NCBI GenBank assembly: GCA_002454975.1
Contig: DKJZ01000054.1
Span: forward strand, 1 to 42,379
Length of the DNA stretch: 42,379 nt
Direction of reading: 5' to 3'
Source: Hylemonella sp. UBA6679
GTDB lineage: Bacteria; Pseudomonadota; Gammaproteobacteria; Burkholderiales; Burkholderiaceae_C
Shown: positions 1-8,184 of the stretch, piece by piece
Layout: each line of letters starts with the position of its first letter
Numbering within the stretch: the stretch's first letter is position 1
The notes under the pieces: model-generated
The model's input: only the letters and a program-made list of their open reading frames with translations
Database searches by the model: none
Told to the model about the DNA's origin: nothing
Program-made: the position numbers and the translations under genes

Positions 1-1
1 G

Positions 2-367
2 TACATGAACGACAAGCAGCTCGCTGCGTTCCGTCACCGCTTGGTGCAGCTCAAAAACGACATCTTGGCCAACGCTGGCGAAACCACCGAGCACCTGCGC
101 GAAGACACCGTGGTGGTGCCTGACCCCGCCGACCGCGCCACCATCGAAGAAGAGCACGCCCTGGAGCTGCGCACCCGCGACCGCGAGCGCAAGCTGCTCA
201 AAAAGATCGAACAGTCCATCAGCCGCATTGACGCGGGTGACTACGGCTACTGCGACGAAACCGGTGAGCCCATTGGGGTGGGGCGCTTGTTGGCCCGTCC
301 CACGGCCACCTTGTCGCTTGAAGCGCAGCAGCGCCGCGAGCTCAAACAGAAGATGTTTGGGGATTGA
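2..367 (+). CDS. dksA: RNA polymerase-binding transcription factor DksA (5' truncated by window edge)
   Basis: DksA binds in the RNA polymerase secondary channel and, with ppGpp, adjusts initiation at stringent-response promoters. The visible 121 codons hold the coiled-coil region (roughly residues 1-75, rich in E, R, K and L) and the C-terminal globular part with YGYCDETGEPIG and LLARPTATL. The codon before the first ATG (bases 2-4, TAC) is in frame, and Y-M-N-D matches the internal EYMN of full-length DksA, so I read the gene as running in from upstream; the ATG at 5 is probably not the true start. Only one of the four cysteines of the classical zinc finger remains; the other positions are T, S and A. 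From memory this zinc-less form is usual for betaproteobacterial DksA. A strong terminator follows 31 nt after the stop. Confidence 0.92.
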   Translation, partial: YMNDKQLAAFRHRLVQLKNDILANAGETTEHLREDTVVVPDPADRATIEEEHALELRTRDRERKLLKKIEQSISRIDAGDYGYCDETGEPIGVGRLLARPTATLSLEAQQRRELKQKMFGD

Positions 368-398
368 TTCAGCCCTGACTGAGCCCCATCGCAACGCC

Positions 399-427
399 AG
401 CGCCCCTTCTCAGGGGCGCTTTTTTTT
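399..427 (+). terminator. Rho-independent terminator after dksA
   Basis: AGCGCCCCT (399-407) and AGGGGCGCT (412-420) form a perfect 9-bp stem around the loop TCTC, followed by an unbroken T run to 427. This is a textbook intrinsic terminator. It separates dksA from the dcw cluster. Confidence 0.93.
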
Positions 428-593
428 GCGTGTGGCTGTGGTGGATCAAAATTTTTTTACAGACCCAAGCCCTTCAAGCATCACCTTCACAAGGCTTTGT
501 AAGTGCTTCATTTTGAACGAAATTTAAGCCCAAAAAATTGCACAAAAGTGCTCTAAGTCCTTGATTTCATTGAAATTTTTTGTGCTCGCTGAC
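428..593 (+). other. AT-rich intergenic DNA between dksA and mraZ
   Basis: No gene is seen here; short frames crossing it lack ribosome sites and family features. The stretch is clearly more AT-rich than the surrounding genes. It contains an inverted pair GCACAAAA (540-547) / TTTTGTGC (578-585), and an isolated copy of the MraZ-type word AAAAGTGC (544-551) about 70 bp upstream of the main repeat array. A TTGAAA -35-like hexamer lies at 570-575, but I find no good -10 at the right distance. Confidence 0.5.
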
Positions 594-621
594 TTGTAAG
601 CCCCCGTTTTGCTGATACAGT
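594..621 (+). promoter_or_regulatory. Candidate weak promoter of the dcw cluster
   Basis: TTGTAA (594-599) and TACAGT (616-621) each match four of six sigma-70 consensus positions and are 16 bp apart. The -10 would touch the first MraZ repeat, which suits autorepression. This is a guess from spacing only; other starts in this AT-rich region are possible. Confidence 0.3.
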
Positions 622-662
622 GCAAAAAAGTGCAAAAAAGTGCAAAAAAGTGGTGAAAAGTG
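619..662 (+). promoter_or_regulatory. MraZ operator: AGTG repeats at exact 10-bp period
   Basis: AGTG occurs at 619, 629, 639, 649 and 659, a strict 10-bp period. The last four copies are preceded by runs of four to six A, giving AAAAGTG, mostly followed by C. MraZ is known to bind short direct repeats about one helical turn apart upstream of its own gene (TGGGN in E. coli, AAAGTG-type in mollicutes), so this is very probably the autoregulatory site of the cluster. GTG triplets inside the array look like starts for a longer mraZ but are operator sequence. Confidence 0.8.
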
Positions 663-712
663 CAATCACCTTTTTGTGCTCGGTTTCAGCCACATCCAAA
701 GGGTTCAAGCGC

Positions 713-1141
713 GTGTTTCAAGGGGCTTCATCGCTGAGTTTAGATGCCAAGGGTCGCCTGTCGGTCCCAACGCGTCACCGCGATGTCTTGGTCGCCACCG
801 CGCAAGGCCAACTCACCATCACCAAGCACCCGCACGGCTGCCTCATGGTGTTTCCCCGCCCGGAGTGGGAGAAATTCCGTGAACGCATCAACGCCTTGCC
901 CATGTCGGCGCAGTGGTGGAAGCGTGTGTTTTTGGGCAACGCCATGGATGTGGAGATGGACGGCACCGGCCGCGTGCTGATTTCGCCCGAACTGCGCCAA
1001 ACCGCAGGCATCGACCGCGACACCATGCTCTTGGGCATGGGCAGCCACTTTGAGCTCTGGGACAAAGCCACCTACGAGGCCCAAGAGGCCCAGGCCATGC
1101 AGGGCGAGATGCCCGATGTCTTCAAGGACTTTTCGTTCTGA
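713..1141 (+). CDS. mraZ: Transcriptional regulator MraZ
   Basis: MraZ is a ring-forming DNA-binding protein of the AbrB/MraZ (SpoVT-like) fold that represses the dcw cluster by binding repeats upstream of itself. I take GTG at 713 as the start. The protein then begins FQGASSLSLDAKGRLSVP, the family N-terminus, and is 142 residues, the length I remember for betaproteobacterial orthologs; AAAGGG lies about nine bases upstream. Both DAKGR-type half motifs are present: the first near residue 11 and the degenerate second copy EMDGTGRVLISPELR near residue 81. The frame is open back through the operator to GTG codons at 620 and 640, but those extensions do not resemble the family. The gene ends 8 nt before rsmH and heads the operon. 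Confidence 0.93.
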   Translation: MFQGASSLSLDAKGRLSVPTRHRDVLVATAQGQLTITKHPHGCLMVFPRPEWEKFRERINALPMSAQWWKRVFLGNAMDVEMDGTGRVLISPELRQTAGIDRDTMLLGMGSHFELWDKATYEAQEAQAMQGEMPDVFKDFSF

Positions 1142-1149
1142 GGCTCGCG

Positions 1150-2103
1150 GTGCAACACCATGCAGGAACCCACACCACTGTCCTTTTGAGCGAAGCCGTC
1201 GACGCTTTATTTCAAACGGAGCCTGGTGAACCAGCGCAGCAAGCCTTGAGCGGCACCTATGTGGATGCCACCTTCGGGCGTGGCGGCCACTCGCGCCGCA
1301 TCCTCTCGCAACTCGGGCCCCAGGGCCGCTTGATTGCCTTTGACAAAGACCCCCAAGCCATCGCTGAGGCGCACACCATCGCCGACCCGCGCTTTGCTAT
1401 TCGCCACGAGGGTTTTGCGCACCTGGGCGAGTTGCCCGCGCACAGCGTGGACGGTTTGCTCATGGACCTGGGCGTGAGTTCGCCGCAGATCGACACGCCC
1501 GAGCGGGGGTTTAGTTTTCGCTTCGAAGGCCCCTTGGACATGCGCATGGACACCACGCGCGGCCAAAGTGTGGCCGATTGGCTGGCCACGGCCGACACAC
1601 AACACATCGCGGAGGTGATACGTGACTATGGAGAAGAACGGTTTGCTGGCCAGATTGCAAAGGCGATTGTCGCTCGCCGACAAGCAGGGGGCACTCTTTC
1701 AACCACCACTGAACTGGCCCAGCTCGTGGCTGACACGGTCAAAACCCGCGAGCCGGGCCAGAACCCTGCAACGCGCACATTTCAGGCTTTTCGGATTTTC
1801 ATCAACGCCGAGCTTGAAGAGCTGCAACAAGCGCTAGAGGCCAGCCTCACGGTGCTCAAGGCAGGTGGGCGTTTGGCCGTCATCAGCTTTCATTCGCTCG
1901 AAGACCGCATCGTCAAGCAGTTCATCGCCAAGCACGCCAAAGAGGTGTACGACCGGCGCGCGCCCTTTGCCCCGCCCCAGGCCATGCAACTGGTGGCCCG
2001 CGAGCGCATCAAGCCCTCGCAAGAAGAGGTGGCCGCCAACCCGCGTGCCCGCAGCGCCATCATGCGCGTGGCGGTTCGCACGGCTGTGGGGGTGTCGGCA
2101 TGA
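1150..2103 (+). CDS. rsmH: 16S rRNA (cytosine-1402-N4)-methyltransferase RsmH (MraW)
   Basis: RsmH transfers a methyl group from S-adenosylmethionine to N4 of C1402 in 16S rRNA, tuning the ribosomal P site. The 317 residues show HTTVLLSEAVDAL near the N-terminus, the SAM-binding YVDATFGRGGHSR (about residues 37-49), the catalytic-region LLMDLGVSSPQID, RGFSFR and the C-terminal ISFHSLEDRIVKQF. The start is GTG at 1150, with GAGG six bases upstream overlapping the mraZ stop; there is no in-frame ATG nearby. The stop overlaps the ftsL start as ATGA. Second position in the dcw cluster is its usual place. Confidence 0.96.
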   Translation: MQHHAGTHTTVLLSEAVDALFQTEPGEPAQQALSGTYVDATFGRGGHSRRILSQLGPQGRLIAFDKDPQAIAEAHTIADPRFAIRHEGFAHLGELPAHSVDGLLMDLGVSSPQIDTPERGFSFRFEGPLDMRMDTTRGQSVADWLATADTQHIAEVIRDYGEERFAGQIAKAIVARRQAGGTLSTTTELAQLVADTVKTREPGQNPATRTFQAFRIFINAELEELQQALEASLTVLKAGGRLAVISFHSLEDRIVKQFIAKHAKEVYDRRAPFAPPQAMQLVARERIKPSQEEVAANPRARSAIMRVAVRTAVGVSA

Positions 2104-2405
2104 CGCGCGTCAACATCGTGTTGTTGTTGGCGGTGCTGGCCAGTGCGCTGTATTTGGTCAATGTGCAGTACGAATCGCGCCGCTTGTTCACTGCCATGGA
2201 CCGCGCTTTGGCCGAGGCCCGCAAGCTCGAGACCGAGCGCGAGCAACTCAACCTAGAAAAGCGCGCGCAAGCCACGCCACTGCGGGTGGACAAAATTGCG
2301 CGCGAGCAGTTGCAAATGCGCGTGGCAACACCAGCCATCACCCAGTACGTGTCTGCGCCTGAGGCAAACGCAGGCAACGCGCCTGCGCAGGGGGCTGCCA
2401 AGTGA
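2100..2405 (+). CDS. ftsL: Cell division protein FtsL
   Basis: FtsL is a small bitopic divisome protein that forms a periplasmic coiled coil with FtsB and, with FtsQ, activates FtsW/FtsI. The 101 residues fit: one membrane segment at about residues 5-20 (IVLLLAVLASALYLVNV), then a charged helical stretch (about 28-60) with the look of a coiled coil, then a short A/P-rich tail. Sequence conservation in this family is low, so the call leans on topology, size and its place between rsmH and ftsI. It overlaps both neighbours by 4 nt (ATGA at its start, GTGA at its end), which suggests translational coupling. Confidence 0.93.
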   Translation: MTRVNIVLLLAVLASALYLVNVQYESRRLFTAMDRALAEARKLETEREQLNLEKRAQATPLRVDKIAREQLQMRVATPAITQYVSAPEANAGNAPAQGAAK

Positions 2406-4147
2406 GTCGCGGCATCCAGTACACCTCCAGCCCGTTGTTGGCCTCGCCCACCCCGGTGTGGCGCAGCAAATTCATCGTGGCAGCCATTGCCCTGGGCTTT
2501 GCCGCCTTGGCTGGGCGCGCCGCTTATGTGCAGGTGGTGGGCAATGCGTTTTTCCAGCGCCAGGGCGAGGTGCGCTTTGCCCGCACGCTGGAGATTGCGG
2601 CCAACCGCGGGCGCATCCTGGACCGCAACGGCATGATCTTGGCCTCCAACGTGGTGGCGCCCAGCATCTGGGCCATCCCCGAAGACGTGGACAGCAGCGA
2701 CAAAGAGACCCTGGCCAAGCTGGTCAAAGTGGCCAAGCTGCTGGACATGCCGCTGGCCGAGCTCAACAAAAAGCTCGATGACGACGACAAAACCTTTGTG
2801 TGGATCAAGCGTCAAGTCGACGAGGCGGTGGCCAAAGAAATCACCGACCTCAACATCAAGGGCATCTACCAGCGCAAAGAATACAAACGCAAGTACCCTG
2901 AGGGCGAGGCCGCTGCACACGTGGTGGGCTTTGCCAACGTGGAGAACAACGGCCAAGAAGGCATTGAGCTGTTCTTTGACAAATCTTTGGCGGGCCGCGC
3001 CGGCTCGCGCCGCGTGATCAAAGACCGCCTGGGCCGCGTGGTCGAAGGCGTGGGTGAGGTGGTGCCACCCGTGGACGGCAAAGACATCCAGCTCAGCATC
3101 GATAGCAAAGTGCAGTTCTTTGCCTACCAAAAGCTGCGCGACGCGGTGCTGGCCAACAAAGCCAAGGCCGGCAGCGTGGTGGTGCTCGATGCGGTCACTG
3201 GCGAGGTGCTGGCTCTGGCCAATTACCCCAGCTATGTGCCTGATAAGCGCCAGAACCTCTCGGGCGGCCAGCTGCGCAACATCGCCTTGACCGATGTGTT
3301 CGAGCCGGGCTCGACCATGAAGCCCTTCACCATCGGCATGGCGCTGGACAGCGGCCGGGTCAAGCCCAGCACCCCGATTCAAACCGCGCCTGGACGCATT
3401 CAAATCACCGGCTCGACCATCTCCGATGTGCACGCTTACGGCGTGCTCACCGTCGAGGAGGTGATTCAAAAGTCCAGCAACGTGGGCACGGTCAAGATGG
3501 CCATGCAAATGCAGCCACGCGAAATGTGGGAGACCTTCTCGGCCGCCGGCTTTGGGCAAAAGCCGCAAATCAGCTTTCCTGGCGCGGTGTCGGGCCGGTT
3601 GCGCCCCTACAAAACCTGGCGCCCGGTGGAGCAAGCCACCATGTCGTACGGCTACGGATTGTCGGCTTCTTTGTTCCAAATGGCCCGCTCCTACACCGTG
3701 TTTGCGCACGACGGCCAAGTGATCCCCGCCTCGATTTTGAAAACCGACACGCCCGCCGCTGGCGTGCAGGTGTTCACGCCCGAGACCGCAGGCGCGGTGC
3801 GCAAGATGCTGCAAATGGCAGCTGGCCCAGGCGGCACCGCCCCCAAGGCCCAGACCATCGGTTACTCGGTGGGAGGCAAGTCGGGCACAGCCCACAAGCA
3901 AGTGGGCAAGAGCTACGCCAGCAACAAATACCGCGCTTGGTTCACCGGCATGGCGCCCATCAGCAGCCCGCGCATTGTGGTGGCGGTGATGATTGACGAG
4001 CCCAGCAACGGCGTGTACTACGGCGGCGCAGTGGCAGCGCCCGTGTTCAGCGATGTGGTGCAGCAAACCTTGCGCACCATGGGCGTGCAGCCCGACCTGG
4101 AGTTCAAGCCGCAGATTGTGGCCAAGGCCGTGGAGGAGAGCTTCTGA
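2402..4147 (+). CDS. ftsI: Septal peptidoglycan D,D-transpeptidase FtsI (PBP3)
   Basis: FtsI cross-links peptidoglycan at the division site together with the glycosyltransferase FtsW. The 581-residue protein has an N-terminal membrane anchor (about residues 24-42), a dimerisation/pedestal domain beginning RGRILDRNG, and a transpeptidase domain. The three penicillin-binding motifs are intact: S304-T-M-K307 in the sequence EPGSTMKPF, S358-S-N360, and K493-S-G-T496. The start is GTG at 2402, overlapping the ftsL stop by 4 nt. The TGA stop shares one base with the murE ATG. Length is close to that of E. coli FtsI (588). Confidence 0.97.
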   Translation: MSRGIQYTSSPLLASPTPVWRSKFIVAAIALGFAALAGRAAYVQVVGNAFFQRQGEVRFARTLEIAANRGRILDRNGMILASNVVAPSIWAIPEDVDSSDKETLAKLVKVAKLLDMPLAELNKKLDDDDKTFVWIKRQVDEAVAKEITDLNIKGIYQRKEYKRKYPEGEAAAHVVGFANVENNGQEGIELFFDKSLAGRAGSRRVIKDRLGRVVEGVGEVVPPVDGKDIQLSIDSKVQFFAYQKLRDAVLANKAKAGSVVVLDAVTGEVLALANYPSYVPDKRQNLSGGQLRNIALTDVFEPGSTMKPFTIGMALDSGRVKPSTPIQTAPGRIQITGSTISDVHAYGVLTVEEVIQKSSNVGTVKMAMQMQPREMWETFSAAGFGQKPQISFPGAVSGRLRPYKTWRPVEQATMSYGYGLSASLFQMARSYTVFAHDGQVIPASILKTDTPAAGVQVFTPETAGAVRKMLQMAAGPGGTAPKAQTIGYSVGGKSGTAHKQVGKSYASNKYRAWFTGMAPISSPRIVVAVMIDEPSNGVYYGGAVAAPVFSDVVQQTLRTMGVQPDLEFKPQIVAKAVEESF

Positions 4148-5619
4148 TGGCGCAGATCCACAGCGTGGACCAAGCCGTCCAGTGGTTGCGCACCCGGGTG
4201 CGCGCCAGCCTGCGCACCGACAGCCGCCAGGTGCGCGCAGCCGACGGCTTCATTGCCTGGCCAGGGGCCGCCAGCGATGGCCGCGCCTATGTGGGCGCTG
4301 CTTTGCAGCAAGGCGCGGCGGCCTGTTTGGTGGAGCATGAAGGCGCTGAACGCTACGCTTTTGATAGCAAATTAGTGAGCACCTTTGCGGGCTTGAAGGC
4401 TAAAACGGGCTTGATTGCCGCAGCGTATTACGAGCAACCCTCGGCGCAGGTGAAGGTCTTGGCCGTCACGGGCACCAATGGCAAAACCTCGGTGAGCTGG
4501 TGGCTGGCCCAAGCCTTGGCCGCCTTGCCCGAACCCATCGCCTGTGGCGTGGTGGGCACCTTGGGTGTGGGGCGCTTGCAGCAACTGGTGGCCACCGGGC
4601 TGACCACCCCCGACCCAGTGGTCTTGCAGCAAACCCTGCGTACGCTGGCCGATGCCCAAGTGCCGGTGTGCGCTTTGGAGGCCTCGAGCATTGGCATTGT
4701 GGAGCGTCGCTTGGACGGTACGCACATCCACACCGCGCTGTTCACCAACTTCACGCAAGACCACCTCGATTACCACGGCAGCATGGACGCTTACTGGGCT
4801 GCCAAAGCCGAGTTGTTCGTCTGGCCCGGTTTGCAAGCCGCGGTGCTCAACATCGACGACCCCAAAGGCGCAGCGCTGGCAGCGCAACTCGGCCAGCGCT
4901 TGGACGTGTGGACCGTGTCGTGCCAACGCGCCGCACGCTTGCAGGCTCGCCATGTTGCCTACCAGCAGGGCTTGCGCTTTGAGGTTTGCGAAGGCGATGA
5001 GACACACCTGCTGCAAACCCGTTTGCTGGGTGATTACAACGTCTCCAATTTGCTGTGCGTGATGGCAGGCTTACGCAGCATCGGTGTGCCACTGGCCCAA
5101 GCCGTGCAAGCTTGCGCGGGTTTGTCGCCTGTGCCTGGCCGCATGGATTGCCTGGGTGGCGAGCACGCCCCGCTGGCCGTGGTGGACTATGCCCACACGC
5201 CCGATGCGCTGGACAAAGCCTTGCACACCCTGCGTGAGGTGGCCCAAGCCCGTGGCGGTCAGCTGTGGTGCGTGTTTGGCTGCGGTGGCGACCGCGACCC
5301 GGCCAAGCGCCCCCTCATGGGTGCTGTGGCTGGTCAGCGCGCAGACCAGGTGGTCATCACCAGCGACAACCCCCGCAGCGAAAACGTGCAGACCATCGTG
5401 AGCCAAATTTTGGTGGGCTTAGCCGGCCGTGCTGTGCATGTGCAAACCGACCGCGCGCAAGCCATTGCGCAGACCTTGCAAGAAGCCGCCAACGCCGACG
5501 TGGTGCTGATTGCCGGCAAGGGCCACGAAACCACCCAAGAGGTGGCCGGCCAGCGCAGCGAGTTTTCTGACCGCGCGCATGCGCTGCGTGCTTTGCAGGC
5601 CCGGGGGGTGCACGCATGA
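4147..5619 (+). CDS. murE: UDP-MurNAc-tripeptide synthetase MurE (meso-diaminopimelate ligase)
   Basis: MurE uses ATP to add the third stem-peptide residue to UDP-MurNAc-L-Ala-D-Glu in the cytoplasm. The 490 residues show the ATP loop GTNGKTS (109-115), the central-domain TNFTQDHLDYHGSM with the lysine of YWAAKAELF (a likely carbamylated lysine), and DNPR at 407-410. DNPR is the known signature for meso-diaminopimelate rather than L-lysine, so the stem peptide is the Gram-negative type. An AT-rich in-frame stretch at 4359-4410 (encoding FDSKLVSTFAG) just before the ATP loop looks unlike its surroundings. The stop overlaps murF as ATGA. Confidence 0.97.
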   Translation: MAQIHSVDQAVQWLRTRVRASLRTDSRQVRAADGFIAWPGAASDGRAYVGAALQQGAAACLVEHEGAERYAFDSKLVSTFAGLKAKTGLIAAAYYEQPSAQVKVLAVTGTNGKTSVSWWLAQALAALPEPIACGVVGTLGVGRLQQLVATGLTTPDPVVLQQTLRTLADAQVPVCALEASSIGIVERRLDGTHIHTALFTNFTQDHLDYHGSMDAYWAAKAELFVWPGLQAAVLNIDDPKGAALAAQLGQRLDVWTVSCQRAARLQARHVAYQQGLRFEVCEGDETHLLQTRLLGDYNVSNLLCVMAGLRSIGVPLAQAVQACAGLSPVPGRMDCLGGEHAPLAVVDYAHTPDALDKALHTLREVAQARGGQLWCVFGCGGDRDPAKRPLMGAVAGQRADQVVITSDNPRSENVQTIVSQILVGLAGRAVHVQTDRAQAIAQTLQEAANADVVLIAGKGHETTQEVAGQRSEFSDRAHALRALQARGVHA

Positions 5620-7013
5620 GCATGTTGCAACTTCACGAGATTACCGCCATGACGGGCGGCTCCTTGGTGGGCGATGGCGCCGTGTGGGTCTCGCGCGTGC
5701 ATTCCGACACACGCAGCCTGCAAGCGGGCGACTTGTTTGTCGCCCTCAAGGGCGAGCGCTTTGATGCCAATGATTTTCTCGCGCAGGCGCAAGCCAGCGG
5801 TGCTGTGGCTGCTCTGTGCCAGGGCGAAGCCGCACCCCTGCTGCAAGCCGCAGGCTTGAGCGGTGTGGTGGTACCCGACAGCAAGGTCGCCTTGGGTCAG
5901 CTGGCCCGCGCCTGGCGCGCACGTTTCAAGTTGCCGCTGATTGCCGTGACCGGCAGCAACGGCAAAACCACGGTCACCCAGATGCTGGCCAGCATCTTGC
6001 GCGCCTACGCGCCCCAAAGCACGCTGGCCACCCAAGGCAATTTGAACAACGACATCGGCGTGCCTCTGACGGTGTGCGGCCTGCGCGCTGCGCACACCTT
6101 GGCCGTGGTTGAGTTGGGCATGAACCACCCCGGCGAAATCGCACAGCTGGCGGCCATTGCCCAGCCCACCGTGGCTTTGGTGAACAACGCGCAGCGCGAG
6201 CACCTGGAGTTCATGGCCACCATCGAAGCGGTGGCGCAAGAAAACGGTGCAGTCATCAGCGCCTTGCCGGCCAACGGCGTGGCGGTGTTTCCTGCAGACG
6301 ATGCCTACACGCCCCTGTGGCTGGGTCTGGCGGGCAAGCGCGCCCACCTCACCTTTGCCCTGCAAGGCGCCAAGGCCGAAACCCAGCACACAGCCGATGT
6401 GCTGGGCACACATGCTGTTTGGCAAGGCAAGGCCTGGCAAGTGCGGGCGCAAACGCCTGCGGGCGAACTCAGCACCACCTTGCACATTGCAGGCTTGCAC
6501 AACGTCAACAACGCTTTGGCCGCCATCGCTTGCGCGCTGGCTGCGGGTGTGCCGCTCAGCGCCATTGCCCAGGGGCTGGCCGCGTTTGAGCCCGTCAAAG
6601 GTCGCTCGCGTGCGTTGAGCACGCAGGTGGGCGGCCGCGAGATCACCGTGGTGGACGACAGCTACAACGCCAACCCAGATTCGGTGCGCGCAGCCATTGA
6701 TGTGCTGGCCAGCCTGCCCGGCCCGCAGCTGCTGGTGCTGGGCGACATGGGCGAAGTTGGCGACCAGGGGCCAGCGTTTCACGCTGAGGTTGGCAATTAC
6801 GCGCGCGAGCGCGGCCTACACCTCTACACCCTAGGCACTTTGGCAACCCATGCCCAAGCCACCCATTTCAGCGACATGGCGGCCTTGCAGGCGGCTGTGT
6901 TGAAGGCCTTGCCCACGCACGCCAGCGTGCTGGTCAAGGGTTCCCGGTTCATGAAGATGGAACAGGTGGTGCAAGCCATCATGTCCCACGAGGAGAAGGT
7001 CCATGCTGCTTAG
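5616..7013 (+). CDS. murF: UDP-MurNAc-tripeptide:D-Ala-D-Ala ligase MurF
   Basis: MurF adds the D-alanyl-D-alanine dipeptide to UDP-MurNAc-tripeptide, completing the pentapeptide precursor. The 465 residues include the ATP loop GSNGKTT (113-119), TQGNLNNDIGVPLT, ELGMNHPGEI, and the C-terminal ligase domain with DDSYNANPDS and LGDMGEVG. The start ATG at 5616 overlaps the murE stop by 4 nt. The final codons contain GAGGAGAAGG, a strong ribosome site for mraY, and the frame overlaps mraY by 11 nt. Its substrate dipeptide comes from Ddl, encoded further down the same cluster. Confidence 0.97.
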   Translation: MSMLQLHEITAMTGGSLVGDGAVWVSRVHSDTRSLQAGDLFVALKGERFDANDFLAQAQASGAVAALCQGEAAPLLQAAGLSGVVVPDSKVALGQLARAWRARFKLPLIAVTGSNGKTTVTQMLASILRAYAPQSTLATQGNLNNDIGVPLTVCGLRAAHTLAVVELGMNHPGEIAQLAAIAQPTVALVNNAQREHLEFMATIEAVAQENGAVISALPANGVAVFPADDAYTPLWLGLAGKRAHLTFALQGAKAETQHTADVLGTHAVWQGKAWQVRAQTPAGELSTTLHIAGLHNVNNALAAIACALAAGVPLSAIAQGLAAFEPVKGRSRALSTQVGGREITVVDDSYNANPDSVRAAIDVLASLPGPQLLVLGDMGEVGDQGPAFHAEVGNYARERGLHLYTLGTLATHAQATHFSDMAALQAAVLKALPTHASVLVKGSRFMKMEQVVQAIMSHEEKVHAA

Positions 7014-8181
7014 CCTGGCCCAGTGGTTACAAGGTTTGTCGCCCGAGTTCGGATTTTTCCGGGTGTTTCAGTACCTCACCTTCCGTGCGGTGATGGCAGC
7101 CATGACCGCCTTGCTCTTGGGCTTGGTGGCTGGCCCGTTTGTGATCCGCCGTTTGACCGAGCTCAAGATTGGCCAGCCCGTGCGCGGCTACGGCATGCAA
7201 AGCCATCTGAGCAAAAGCGGCACACCCACCATGGGTGGCGTGCTGATCTTGTTGTCGATTGCCATCTCGACCCTGCTGTGGTTTGACTGGAGCAACCGCT
7301 TTGTGTGGATCGTGCTCATCGTCACCCTGGGCTTTGGTGCCATCGGCTGGGCGGATGATTGGCGCAAGGTGGTCAACAAAGACCCCGAGGGCATGCCCTC
7401 GCGTGAGAAATACCTGTGGCAATCGGCCATTGGTTTGCTTGCCGCGCTGTACTTGGTGTTCAGCATTTCTGAGAGCAACAACCTGCGTGTGCTGGAGTTG
7501 TTCTACACCTGGGTCAAGTCGGGCTTTGATGTGAACCTGCCTCCCAAAGCCGGTTTGTTGCTGCCCTTCATCAAAGAGGTGAGCTACCCGCTGGGTGTGT
7601 TTGGCTTTGTCATCATGACTTACCTGGTGATCGTGGGCTCGAGCAATGCCGTGAACCTCACCGACGGCTTGGATGGCCTGGCCATCATGCCGGTGGTGAT
7701 GGTGGGTTCGGCGCTCGGTGTGTTTGCTTACGTCACGGGCAGCGCGGTGTATTCCAAGTACCTGTTCTTTCCCTACATTCCGGGCTCTGGCGAGCTGCTG
7801 ATTTTCTGCTCGGCCATGGCCGGTGCAGGCCTGGCGTTTTTGTGGTTCAACACCCACCCCGCGCAAGTGTTCATGGGCGATGTGGGCGCTTTGGCCCTGG
7901 GCGCTGCGCTGGGCACCATCGCGGTCATCGTGCGCCAAGAAATTGTGCTGGCCATCATGGGCGGCATCTTTGTGGTCGAAGCCCTCTCGGTGATGTTGCA
8001 AGTGACCTACTTCAAGTACACCAAGCGCAAGTACGGCGAAGGCCGTCGCATCCTCAAGATGGCGCCGCTGCACCACCACTTTGAGAAAAGCGGTTGGAAA
8101 GAAACCCAGGTGGTGGTTCGTTTCTGGATCATCACCATGCTCTTGTGCTTGGTGGGCTTGTCCACCCTGAAGCTGCGTTAA
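7003..8181 (+). CDS. mraY: Phospho-MurNAc-pentapeptide transferase MraY
   Basis: MraY is the integral membrane enzyme that moves phospho-MurNAc-pentapeptide from UDP to undecaprenyl phosphate, making lipid I. The 392-residue sequence is strongly hydrophobic, with about ten predicted membrane spans. It carries the family motifs: GTPTMGG near residue 70, the magnesium-binding pair D118-D119 in GWADDWRK, NLTDGLDGLA, and the triple-histidine PLHHHFE near the end. The start ATG lies inside the murF 3' end and is preceded by GAGGAGAAGG. A 3-nt gap separates it from murD. Confidence 0.97.
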   Translation: MLLSLAQWLQGLSPEFGFFRVFQYLTFRAVMAAMTALLLGLVAGPFVIRRLTELKIGQPVRGYGMQSHLSKSGTPTMGGVLILLSIAISTLLWFDWSNRFVWIVLIVTLGFGAIGWADDWRKVVNKDPEGMPSREKYLWQSAIGLLAALYLVFSISESNNLRVLELFYTWVKSGFDVNLPPKAGLLLPFIKEVSYPLGVFGFVIMTYLVIVGSSNAVNLTDGLDGLAIMPVVMVGSALGVFAYVTGSAVYSKYLFFPYIPGSGELLIFCSAMAGAGLAFLWFNTHPAQVFMGDVGALALGAALGTIAVIVRQEIVLAIMGGIFVVEALSVMLQVTYFKYTKRKYGEGRRILKMAPLHHHFEKSGWKETQVVVRFWIITMLLCLVGLSTLKLR

Positions 8182-8184
8182 ACC

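Noticed and set aside
620..712. Longer mraZ start at GTG 620 or 640
   Set aside because: These GTG codons belong to the periodic operator array, and the 31 extra residues do not look like MraZ; GTG 713 gives the family N-terminus and length.
2060..4066. 668-codon open frame on the minus strand across ftsI
   Set aside because: His/Ala/Gly/Arg-rich translation typical of the antisense frame of a GC-rich gene; ftsI on the + strand has all catalytic motifs.
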